Source of the DNA: Deltaproteobacteria bacterium
Lineage (GTDB): Bacteria; Myxococcota_A; UBA9160; SMWR01
DNA length: 32,845 nt
NCBI GenBank assembly: GCA_019310965.1
Contig: JAFDDG010000044.1
Location: forward strand, 1 to 32,845
Direction of reading: 5' to 3'
The translations under genes and the position numbers were made by a program. The notes under the pieces are model-generated. The model was not told where the DNA came from. It worked only from the letters and a program-made list of their open reading frames with translations, and searched no databases. Positions 1-5,255 of this stretch are shown here, piece after piece (position 1 is the first letter of the stretch; each line of letters begins with the position of its first letter).

Positions 1-169
1 TCAGCAGGAGCTGTGCGGTAGTGCCCTTCCAAACCCCGAACTCGAGCCAGGGACCGGAAAGCCTGGTGTTCTGAATCGCCAGTTCCAGGTGCTTGGCCTG
101 GGACTTTGCGAAGTTGCCCTTGATGGAATGGAGGGAATCCAGCCTGGTTGCGTCTTTGACTCTGTCCAC
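1..169 (-). CDS. Class I SAM methyltransferase-like protein, N-terminal part (cut by left edge)
   Basis: A minus-strand frame is open from a stop near 232 to the window edge. The proposed GTG start at 169 is preceded by AGGTGG six bases upstream, a good ribosome binding site. The 56 visible residues end with GPWLEFGVWKGTTAQLL, which resembles the glycine-rich SAM-binding motif I of TylF/MycF-type and related class I methyltransferases, preceded by a helix (KSQAKHLELAIQNTR). The family call rests on this one motif, because the rest lies outside the window. The gene lies inside an integron cassette and is read against the usual cassette direction. A longer frame on this strand (1-186) in another register is proline/serine-rich, shows no motif and looks like a shadow. 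Confidence 0.45.
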   Translation of the reverse strand, partial: MDRVKDATRLDSLHSIKGNFAKSQAKHLELAIQNTRLSGPWLEFGVWKGTTAQLLL

Positions 170-578
170 AAGTGTCCACCTGGCATGACGTGGGGCGTCG
201 TACGGGAAGCAACTCGGATGTGATTCCCGGGTCTAGCTCGTCGCAGAGTACCCGGCTCGCCGGCACCTGGGCTGCCAGCAGACTCCAGAAATAGGCCCTC
301 AGCGGCTGCCTGCCGACGCTAAAGTGTCCAGAACGTCTCGGGCGCTTCCGCATGTCTTGTTTCACCAGACTCGAGTCGCCACGAATCGCGTTCTATGGAT
401 TCGAGTCTCGGGATATCCAAGTTCGCCAAGCCTATCAACGACGCCGCCCTCTAACGAATCGGCGTTCAGCTGCGAGCCGCAGCGCCTCTGTGGCTCGTTC
501 GAAGCGCCAGGGTTACAATGCCATAGGTTACCCGAGGTCAACTGGAACGCGCTGTGGCTCGTCAGCCGCAGCGCCTTG
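1..578 (+). mobile_element. Integron gene cassette 0 (partial, left end outside window)
   Basis: This is the part of a cassette that ends at the recombination point in attC1 (G578/T579). In integrons the first bases of a cassette are complementary to the R'' box of its own attC. The R'' region here, ending at 455, therefore predicts a cassette beginning GTTAGAGGGCGGC. That string is absent from bases 1-448, so the left end lies outside the window. The only gene seen is the minus-strand methyltransferase fragment at 1-169. Between 170 and 448 I find no convincing coding region. Confidence 0.55.
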
Positions 579-584
579 TTAGAC
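449..584 (+). other. Integron attC recombination site 1
   Basis: The site runs from an R'' box (CTCTAAC, 449-455, a one-base departure from RYYYAAC) to a perfect R' box GTTAGAC (578-584), 136 bp in all. The arm at 461-485 pairs with 549-575. The right arm carries two extra unpaired bases (a G and an A) at fixed places, and the three other differences are compatible with wobble or a mismatch. attC sites are recognised as folded single strands, and one-sided extrahelical bases set strand choice for the integrase. The same layout recurs in attC2, which makes chance unlikely. Confidence 0.82.
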
Positions 585-611
585 GGTGGGTTTCCAGGGA
601 GCTTTAGCGAG

Positions 612-848
612 ATGAGCAAGACTGGCCAGAAGGTGCTCGACGAGGCCCTTGGGCTGGAGTTGTCGGAACGTGCGGAACTTGCTGCCGAACTGCTTGCCAG
701 CCTGGATGGGGAGCCGGACTCGGAAGTGGAAATCGCCTGGGCGGCTGAGATCGAGCGCCGTGCCTCGCGCGCGCGGTCAGGCGAGGACACGGGGAGACTC
801 TGGGCGGAGGCGAGAGGCGCGGCCAAGGATGGGCTGACCGAGCGTTGA
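612..848 (+). CDS. Antitoxin of a RelE/ParE-type TA pair (addiction module component, TIGR02574-like)
   Basis: A 78-residue acidic protein. Residues 8-33 (VLDEALGLELSERAELAAELLASLDG) form the helix-rich segment typical of the putative addiction module component family. It is followed by a helix with EIAWAAEIERRASRARSG and a short tail with WAEAR, the usual end of these antitoxins. The start is the ATG at 612, with AGGGAG at 596-601 ten bases upstream; an upstream extension in this frame would run through attC1 and lacks family features. It overlaps the toxin gene by four bases, so the two are translationally coupled. Expected role: neutralise the adjacent toxin and repress the operon. No promoter is evident in the short leader, so transcription may start inside attC1 or upstream. 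Confidence 0.82.
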   Translation: MSKTGQKVLDEALGLELSERAELAAELLASLDGEPDSEVEIAWAAEIERRASRARSGEDTGRLWAEARGAAKDGLTER

Positions 849-1159
849 CGCTCCCCATTCGGATCAGTGAGGAGGCAGAAGCCGAGATGGCTGAAGCGGC
901 TCGCTGGTACGAAACTCATCGCACTGGCTTGGGGCGGGAGTTTCTGGACGCGACCGACGGCTTGGTGGGCCGGATTGCCGAGACTCCGCAGGTTGGAGCG
1001 CTGGTACCTGGGATCTCGGATCAGACCATTCGCAGGAGGCCGTTGCGTCGGTTCCCCTACCACGTGGTCTACGTGGAGTTACCAGACCGGGTTCAGGTTT
1101 TGGCGATAGCACACGACCGCCGCAGGCCCGGTTTCTGGGTAGGCCGGCTTCCTACCTGA
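845..1159 (+). CDS. RelE/ParE-family toxin
   Basis: A 104-residue protein beginning with TTG at 845, inside the last codons of the antitoxin. It has the RelE/ParE plan: PIRISEEAEAEMAEAARWYE helix at residues 4-23, a second helix with GREFLDATDGLVGRIAETP, then strands including RRRPLRRFPYHVVYVE and VQVLAIAHDRRRPGFW. The segment from the paired arginines to the terminal histidine/arginine motif is the family's conserved core. The family includes mRNA interferases (RelE) and gyrase inhibitors (ParE); the AIAHDRRRPGFW ending is closer to the ParE-like group, but the activity cannot be settled from sequence. TA cassettes are known from chromosomal integrons, where they may stabilise the array. Confidence 0.82.
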   Translation: MTLPIRISEEAEAEMAEAARWYETHRTGLGREFLDATDGLVGRIAETPQVGALVPGISDQTIRRRPLRRFPYHVVYVELPDRVQVLAIAHDRRRPGFWVGRLPT

Positions 1160-1175
1160 ACGCCGCGGCGCATCC

Positions 1176-1310
1176 GTCTAACGGACTGGGCGCTCAGCTG
1201 CGTGGCACAGGCCGCCGACACTCGCTGAGGCACCCAAGGTTGGTGCCAGGAGGCTACCAGACCCCGAGTGGAACGCGCTGTGCCACGTCAGCTGCAGCGC
1301 CTTGTTGGGC
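1176..1310 (+). other. Integron attC recombination site 2
   Basis: The site has perfect R'' (GTCTAAC, 1176-1182) and R' (GTTGGGC, 1304-1310) boxes 135 bp apart. The left arm at 1189-1210 pairs over all 22 bases with 1278-1301, leaving two extra bases in the right arm (a G and an A) at the same positions as in attC1. The cut point is G1304/T1305. The sequence between the arms differs from attC1 except for a shared stretch before the right arm. The stop codon of the minus-strand PEP-CTERM gene lies in the right arm. Confidence 0.88.
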
Positions 1311-1917
1311 GGCGGCGCGCACTACGGCGACGCTCTAAAGCAGTAGCTGACAAACCCAGCCCGACCAGAAGTGCCGTCGACGGCTCCGGGATCAGCGTGC
1401 CGGTGAACCCAATGTTCTGAAAATCGACCTGGTCGTTGCTTCCGGCGAGGAGCGCGTTCACGAACCGAACATTCTCGATGCCCACGAGCGAGAAGTTCTC
1501 AGCCTCAGATGGATGGATACCAAGGGCTGGCGTGGCACTAAAGGTGCCGACACTCGACTCGGAGGCATCAAGGAAGGTGAGGTCGATACTATCGACGTCG
1601 AAGGACTCCTCGAAGTAGTTCCAGAAGTGAAAGATCTCGAGATTATAGATACCTTGAAGGTCAAACCGCAGTTCGAGCGAGTCGCCAGAAACCCACACGT
1701 GGGTCGCTTGCGTGTGGGCATCCGTCGCGCTCGGAGAATCTGCATCGATGAGGTTGTCAACCGTGCCGCCCGTGAGGCTTGCAGGGGAAACCAACAAAAC
1801 CGAGATGTTCTGGTCGTTTAGATAGACGGGCGTGGCGTTTGTAGGACCAGCAAGCGATATCGAGATGAGCAAGGCCAGCGTTGTAGCACCGGCGCACAGA
1901 CTCCGTCTATATCCCAC
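1288..1917 (-). CDS. PEP-CTERM sorting domain protein
   Basis: A 209-residue exported protein. Residues 1-27 are a signal peptide (YRR basic start, ATTLALLISISLAG core, cleavage near TNA/TP). The middle is acidic, strand-rich and cysteine-poor (FDLQGIYNLEIFHFWNY), like the beta-sandwich domains of secreted PEP-CTERM proteins. Residues 177-195 carry IPEPSTALLVGLGL followed by ERRRSARRR, the PEP-CTERM tripartite signal that exosortase cuts; such proteins are linked to exopolysaccharide. The start is the GTG at 1917, nine bases after AGGAGG; a GTG at 1953 is also in frame but lies upstream of that site. The gene is visibly poorer in GC than its neighbours, is read against cassette direction, and its last five codons and stop lie in attC2. 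No exosortase is present in the window. Confidence 0.82.
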   Translation of the reverse strand: MGYRRSLCAGATTLALLISISLAGPTNATPVYLNDQNISVLLVSPASLTGGTVDNLIDADSPSATDAHTQATHVWVSGDSLELRFDLQGIYNLEIFHFWNYFEESFDVDSIDLTFLDASESSVGTFSATPALGIHPSEAENFSLVGIENVRFVNALLAGSNDQVDFQNIGFTGTLIPEPSTALLVGLGLSATALERRRSARRRPTRRCS

Positions 1918-2047
1918 CGGGGCGTGTCCTCCTACGAAGGAGGTAGTCGCCACAGAGGCTTTGTGTCAGGAATTCTTGCCGCCGCCCAACTACTAATGAC
2001 CTGCATCCCGATCCCATGCCGGGCTGCAGAGGTATGCAGCTCTATTG
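1305..2047 (+). mobile_element. Integron gene cassette 2 (PEP-CTERM protein, reverse orientation)
   Basis: This cassette runs from the attC2 cut point to the presumed end of attC3. Thirteen bases at its left end (1304-1316) are the exact reverse complement of 1978-1990, which contain the R'' box GCCCAAC. That matches integron logic and is longer than the usual seven-base match. The left boundary is secure; the right one depends on where the R' box of attC3 lies. A simple transposable element with 13-bp terminal repeats is the alternative, but it would not explain the attC stem on the left. Confidence 0.65.
1928..1943 (-). promoter_or_regulatory. Hairpin burying the ribosome binding site of the PEP-CTERM gene
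   Basis: In the minus-strand transcript CCUCCU, loop UCGU, AGGAGG form a perfect 6-bp hairpin. The AGGAGG arm is the ribosome binding site of the GTG start at 1917. Folding would hide it, so translation may depend on opening the stem by a passing ribosome, a factor or temperature. The regulatory role is inferred from the geometry only. Confidence 0.4.
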
Positions 2048-2053
2048 TATGGC
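1984..2053 (+). other. Candidate integron attC site 3 (right boundary uncertain)
   Basis: The R'' box GCCCAAC at 1984-1990 is perfect and lies within a 13-base complement of the cassette 2 start. The right half is weaker. A short arm pair (CTGCAT near 2001 with ATGCAG near 2034) leads to GTATGGC at 2047-2053, two mismatches from GTTRRRY. GTTGGGA at 2133-2139 is another possible R'. The fold differs from attC1 and attC2, so this may be a divergent or decayed terminal site. Confidence 0.42.
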
Positions 2054-2440
2054 GGGTAGCGGGAAGTGCTCGTGGGGGCTCACGAATCGCGGGCGGCGCT
2101 TCTGGAAGAGCTGCGAAGGAATGCGAGATATCGTTGGGAAGCTTTCGGAGAGGGGGGCCTGGAGAAATGGCGAATGCAGCGTTTCCCGGAGGGGGTTTGC
2201 TGGAGCAGGGGTGTAAGGCGCTGGAGTAGCGGGCGAAAACCTTGGTCTTGGTGTGTCGTCGGGGGCTGCAGGGCGGTACGTGAGCGGCACGGAGTCGGGC
2301 TTGGAGCCTGGCGGCGTAGTTGGTGGCGCGGGTCTGGACGAGCCGGGCAGGGGAACGCTTTCGAGCGCCCACGGTGTCGTGCGGGGCCGGCACTGCCGGC
2401 TGAAGTGGAGGCGGGTCTTCGATCTCGGCTGCACCGTGGG
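2054..2440. other. Unassigned stretch after the cassette array
   Basis: No gene is recognisable here. Several frames are open because of the high GC content, on both strands, but their translations are arginine/proline/serine-rich or tryptophan-rich without domain motifs, and none has a convincing ribosome binding site. No further attC stem of the attC1/attC2 type and no insertion sequence end was found. It may be a decayed cassette or old intergenic DNA flanking the integron. Confidence 0.4.
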
Positions 2441-2963
2441 TCAGGTGGAGTGCACCCAATCGCGCAGGACGAGCACGAAGATGTAACCGGCGGATACGAG
2501 CAGCCACAAAACGCCCAGGGCGTACCACCAGACGCCCTGTTCGAGCCCGATGCCGGCGGCGGTGAAGGCCCTGCAACAGCATGACCAGCATGCCGAGCAC
2601 GAGCAGGGGCCAGAACATGATGCCCGTGACAATGCGAGTCTCCTCGCGGTTCTGCTGGCGGAGCCGGCTGGTCCGGATGGCCAATGACAGGAAGTACAGC
2701 GCGAGTGCCGCGCTCGATACCGCCCACACCGCGGGCCGGTCCAGGCCGAGCCCGAGCAGCAAGATGGGAAGGAGTGCGAAGCAGACGACCATCAGGCCGC
2801 GCTCGACGAGAGTCGCAATGAGCGCACGGTCGTAGGCGGAGAGCTGAGAGGGCTCGCGCTGGCGGAATGCGATCATCAGTGCAGAGAAGCCGGCGAGTGC
2901 AACGCCAGCTTCGACACACGCGTAGAGGCAGTTCTCGCCTTCCATCTGCACCGCCTCGTCCAT
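2441..2963 (-). pseudogene. Small integral membrane protein, frameshifted
   Basis: Reading from the ATG at 2963, the frame encodes a start with ENCLYACVEAGVALAGFSALMIAFR (first membrane helix), then VVCFALLPILLLGLGL, AVSSAALALYFLSLAI and TGIMFWPLLVLGMLVMLLQ. After the glutamine near 2572 it turns arginine-rich. The adjacent frame continues with FTAAGIGLEQGVWWYALGVLWLLVSAGYIFVLVLRDW and stops at 2441. Joining the two by removing one base in the CCC run at 2569-2571 restores a roughly 173-residue protein with about five membrane segments. This is either a real +1 mutation or a sequencing error in a short homopolymer. It resembles the uncharacterised membrane proteins that begin with a CVExGxALAGFS-type helix; I know no function for them. 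Confidence 0.7.
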
Positions 2964-3027
2964 CCCGCCCCGCGTGGCGGCCGGCATCGGCCGCGGTGCG
3001 CGCAAGGGGAACTGGCTCCGATTGGCT

Positions 3028-3834
3028 TCAGGAGAGCAGGTAGCCCCCGTCGGTCACGATGATCTCGCCGCTGACGAAATCGGCGGCGCCGCTCGCCAGG
3101 AAGAACACCACCTTGGCGATGTCGTCGGGCTCGCCCATGCGGCGGAGCGGCACGCGTGCGAGCCAGCCGTCCACCATCGCCTGCGCGGGCACGCCCGTGG
3201 TCTCGGAGACCTGGGTGCGCGCGTTCTCGCCGCCGGGGGTGGCGATGCCACCCGGGGCCACGGCGTTCACCAGGATCTGGTGCGGGGCCAGCTCGAGCGC
3301 CAGCGCCTTGGTCAGCATGATGACGCCTCCCTTGGAGGCGTTGTAGTGCGTCGCCACGCCGTTCGGGTGGATGCCGTCGACCGAGGCGATGTTGATGATC
3401 TTTCCGCCGCGGCCATCTGCGGCCATCTGCCTGCCCGCCGCCTGGGCGAACAGGAACGAGCCCTTCAAGTTGATGTCGATCACCCGGTCCCAGGTCGCCT
3501 CGTCCACGTCCAGGACGGGGACCAGCGGGAAGATGCCGGCGTTGTTCACCAGGATGTCGAGACGGCCAAAAGCATCTGCCGCCGTCTGCACGGCCCGCTC
3601 GGCATCCTTGCCGCTGCTGACGTCTGCAGCGATGGCCTGGGCGCGGCCGCCCCGGCTCTCGATCTCCTGCACCGTCTGCTTGGCTGCATCCAGATTGACG
3701 TCCGCGATCAGCACAGCGGCGCCGGCCTCGGCCAGGCGGAAGCTGATGGCCTGTCCGATGCCCAGTGCACCGCCCGTCACCAGGGCGCCCTTTCCGCTCA
3801 GGTCGAAGAGTTCCGTGATCGATTGCGTGGTCAT
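3028..3834 (-). CDS. Short-chain dehydrogenase/reductase (SDR family)
   Basis: A 268-residue classical SDR oxidoreductase using NAD(P)(H). Visible features are the TGGALGIG nucleotide-binding motif at 20-27, the NNAG motif at 97-100, the catalytic Ser151, Tyr164 and Lys168 (YNASK), and the C-terminal VTDGGYLLS ending typical of FabG-like members. The ATG at 3834 is preceded by GGAG at a good distance; an upstream extension to 3888 has no family match. The substrate cannot be read from sequence. The FabG-like subgroup is dominated by sugar, steroid and secondary-alcohol dehydrogenases. It is divergent from the amidohydrolase fragment/sterol desaturase pair, which opens a loose link to steroid or lipid chemistry. 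Confidence 0.88.
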   Translation of the reverse strand: MTTQSITELFDLSGKGALVTGGALGIGQAISFRLAEAGAAVLIADVNLDAAKQTVQEIESRGGRAQAIAADVSSGKDAERAVQTAADAFGRLDILVNNAGIFPLVPVLDVDEATWDRVIDINLKGSFLFAQAAGRQMAADGRGGKIINIASVDGIHPNGVATHYNASKGGVIMLTKALALELAPHQILVNAVAPGGIATPGGENARTQVSETTGVPAQAMVDGWLARVPLRRMGEPDDIAKVVFFLASGAADFVSGEIIVTDGGYLLS

Positions 3835-3920
3835 GGCGTGCTCCGTGCTGCGAGGTTGCGTTCCCGGCGTCGCCGGTGAGGCCGCCAACGATATGCCGCC
3901 GGGCCCGGATGCGAAACCAG

Positions 3921-3953
3921 CGTGCGCCCGTCGGACGGACGGACGGGCGCACG
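3921..3953. promoter_or_regulatory. 12-bp perfect inverted repeat in the divergent gap (candidate operator)
   Basis: CGTGCGCCCGTC (3921-3932) is repeated in reverse complement at 3942-3953 around a 9-base spacer of CGGA-type repeats. It lies 87-119 bases upstream of the SDR start and about 160 bases before the plus-strand start at 4114, in the 279-base gap between divergent genes. The position suits an operator for a dimeric regulator such as a TetR-family protein; it could equally fold as an RNA hairpin. No regulator gene is adjacent, and the nearest is the WYL gene at 5256-6296. Confidence 0.4.
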
Positions 3954-4025
3954 GCCGGCTGGAGGACCTGCCACCCCTTCGGGAGATCGACCCGCGCGGC
4001 CCACCCCCCGGCGAGGTTCCCGACG

Positions 4026-4041
4026 CTGCCGTCTGCGGCAG
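4026..4041. other. Short hairpin upstream of the amidohydrolase fragment
   Basis: CTGCCG, loop TCTG, CGGCAG form a perfect 6-bp stem 73 bases before the start codon at 4114. It could lie in the 5' leader of the plus-strand transcript. No T-tract follows, so it is not a standard terminator. The role is unknown. Confidence 0.25.
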
Positions 4042-4113
4042 GGGCGATCGCGGCTATCGTTCTTCCGCTCCGCACGAGAGGCTGATCGACCCCATTCCCA
4101 AGGAGATTCCCCG

Positions 4114-4263
4114 ATGAAATGCGTGGGCGGGTTCGACGCCGAGACCCACATCGCGGAGCCGGGAGATGTCTGGATGGCCCGCTTGCCCCAGAAGTTCCAG
4201 GATGCCGCGCCGCGCATGGTCCGCACCGACGACGGCGTCGACGGTGGCCTGCGTCGTTCATGA
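4114..4263 (+). pseudogene. Truncated amidohydrolase (Amidohydro_2-like), N-terminal 49 residues only
   Basis: A 49-codon frame starting at ATG 4114 with AAGGAG at 4100-4105, an excellent ribosome binding site. The residues FDAETHIAEPGDVWMARLPQ and FQDAAPRMVRTDDGVDGG match the N-terminus of the amidohydrolase family 2 (COG2159-type TIM-barrel hydrolases), where a D-x-x-x-H motif is followed by EPxDLW, RLPxKxxDxAPR and an R-x-D-G-D segment. Those proteins are several hundred residues long, and here the frame stops at 4261-4263. The stop overlaps the ATG of the next gene, so translation of this remnant probably drives the desaturase. It looks like a deletion that removed most of an amidohydrolase while keeping its start signals. 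Confidence 0.65.
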
Positions 4264-5174
4264 GCCCCGCCCGAACCGCCTTTGCCTGGACGGTCTTCCC
4301 TCTGGGTCTGGGTTCGGCCCTGGCCGTCGCCATGGCACTGATGGAGCGGGGCGTGGCGCCCGAGCGGGCCATGTTCGGTCCGATCCTGGTCGCCTATGCG
4401 GTGGTGTTGACGCTGGAGCGCTTCCTTCCGCTTCACGAGAGCTGGAAGCATTCCCGTGGAGACCTGCACGTAGACATCGGCCACTACATCGTCTCCGGTG
4501 GCCTCACCGTCGCGCTGCTGCGCCCGCTCATGCTGGCCTTCACGGTGATGGTGGCGGCCTGGCTCTCGGCGATGATCTCCTCCCCGCTTTGGCCCGGACA
4601 CTGGCACCTGCTGCCGCAGCTGGTGCTGGCGCTCGTCGTCGGGGAGTTCTTTCTCTACTGGGCCCACCGCTGGGGGCACACCATCCCCTTGCTCTGGCGC
4701 TTCCATGCCGTCCACCACAGCGCACCGCGGCTCTACGGCCTGAACGCCGTGCGCTTCCATCCCATCGACCTGGCCATCTCCTTCTACGCTCCGTGGACGG
4801 CCCTGGTGATCCTGGGAGCGGACGCTCGCGTGCTCGCGCTCTTCGGCCTGGTCTCCGCCGTGCACGGGATCTTCCAGCACACGAATCTTCCTCTCCGTTG
4901 CGGGCCTCTCAACTGGTTCTTCAGCATGGCGGAGCTGCACCGCTGGCATCACTCGCGTGTGCTGGAAGAGTCGGACACGAACTACGGCCAGAACCTCATC
5001 GTCTGGGATGTCGTCTTCGGCACCCGCTTCCTGCCCAAGGACCGCGAGCCCCCCGAAGACATTGGCCTCCACGGCATGCCAGACTTCCCCATGGACTACG
5101 TGGGGCAAGTGCTCTCCCCTGTGCTGTGGCATCGCTTTGCCGACTCGCCCGCAGAGACCGAGGCCGGCGCCTGA
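4260..5174 (+). CDS. Sterol desaturase / fatty acid hydroxylase superfamily protein
   Basis: A 304-residue integral membrane di-iron oxygenase. Four or more membrane helices occupy residues 8-130 and 190-215. The histidine clusters that bind the iron pair are HRWGH (136-140), HAVHH (149-153) and HRWHH (227-231), with further histidines at HGIFQHTN. Family members hydroxylate or desaturate sterols, carotenoids, fatty acids or alkylglycerols in the membrane; the substrate here is not determined. The start is the ATG at 4260, overlapping the stop of the amidohydrolase remnant as ATGA. There is no independent ribosome binding site, so expression presumably depends on the preceding frame. The gene converges on the WYL regulator with a strong hairpin between them. 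Confidence 0.88.
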   Translation: MSPARTAFAWTVFPLGLGSALAVAMALMERGVAPERAMFGPILVAYAVVLTLERFLPLHESWKHSRGDLHVDIGHYIVSGGLTVALLRPLMLAFTVMVAAWLSAMISSPLWPGHWHLLPQLVLALVVGEFFLYWAHRWGHTIPLLWRFHAVHHSAPRLYGLNAVRFHPIDLAISFYAPWTALVILGADARVLALFGLVSAVHGIFQHTNLPLRCGPLNWFFSMAELHRWHHSRVLEESDTNYGQNLIVWDVVFGTRFLPKDREPPEDIGLHGMPDFPMDYVGQVLSPVLWHRFADSPAETEAGA

Positions 5175-5187
5175 TTCCGAACGGGCG

Positions 5188-5219
5188 CCCGGCGGTGCGA
5201 CCCGGTGTCGCACCCCGGG
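5188..5219. terminator. Hairpin between convergent genes (bidirectional terminator candidate)
   Basis: CCCGG, a bulged C, then GGTGCGAC (5194-5201), loop CCGGT, GTCGCACC (5207-5214) and CCGGG form a 13-bp stem with one bulge. It lies in the 81-base gap between the desaturase and the convergent WYL gene. No T-tract follows on either strand, so it may block or pause polymerase or protect RNA ends rather than terminate by the classical route. Confidence 0.5.
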
Positions 5220-5255
5220 GCCTCTCACAGAAAGGTCGATCGCTGGAGGGCGACC

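Larger units (their letters stand above)
579..1304 (+). mobile_element. Integron gene cassette 1 (toxin-antitoxin)
   Basis: This is a complete 726-bp cassette between the cut points of attC1 and attC2. Its first nine bases counted from G578 (GTTAGACGG) are the reverse complement of CCGTCTAAC at 1174-1182, the R'' region of its own attC. That is the signature of a cassette that once existed as a circle. It carries a toxin-antitoxin pair on the plus strand, with the antitoxin ATG only 33 bases after the cut point, a compact layout typical of cassettes. Confidence 0.8.

Noticed and set aside
1..186. A 61-codon minus-strand frame at the left edge
   Set aside because: It shows no motif, whereas the neighbouring register carries a methyltransferase motif and a ribosome binding site and stays open past the edge.
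380..420. A loose palindrome of GATTCGAGT-type elements in cassette 0
   Set aside because: The arms are short and imperfect, and no gene start or recombination box is linked to them.
2066..2584. A plus-strand frame starting MLVGAHESRAALLEELRRN
   Set aside because: The first residues look protein-like, but the rest is Trp/Arg/Gly-rich and runs antisense into the frameshifted membrane gene; no family is recognisable.
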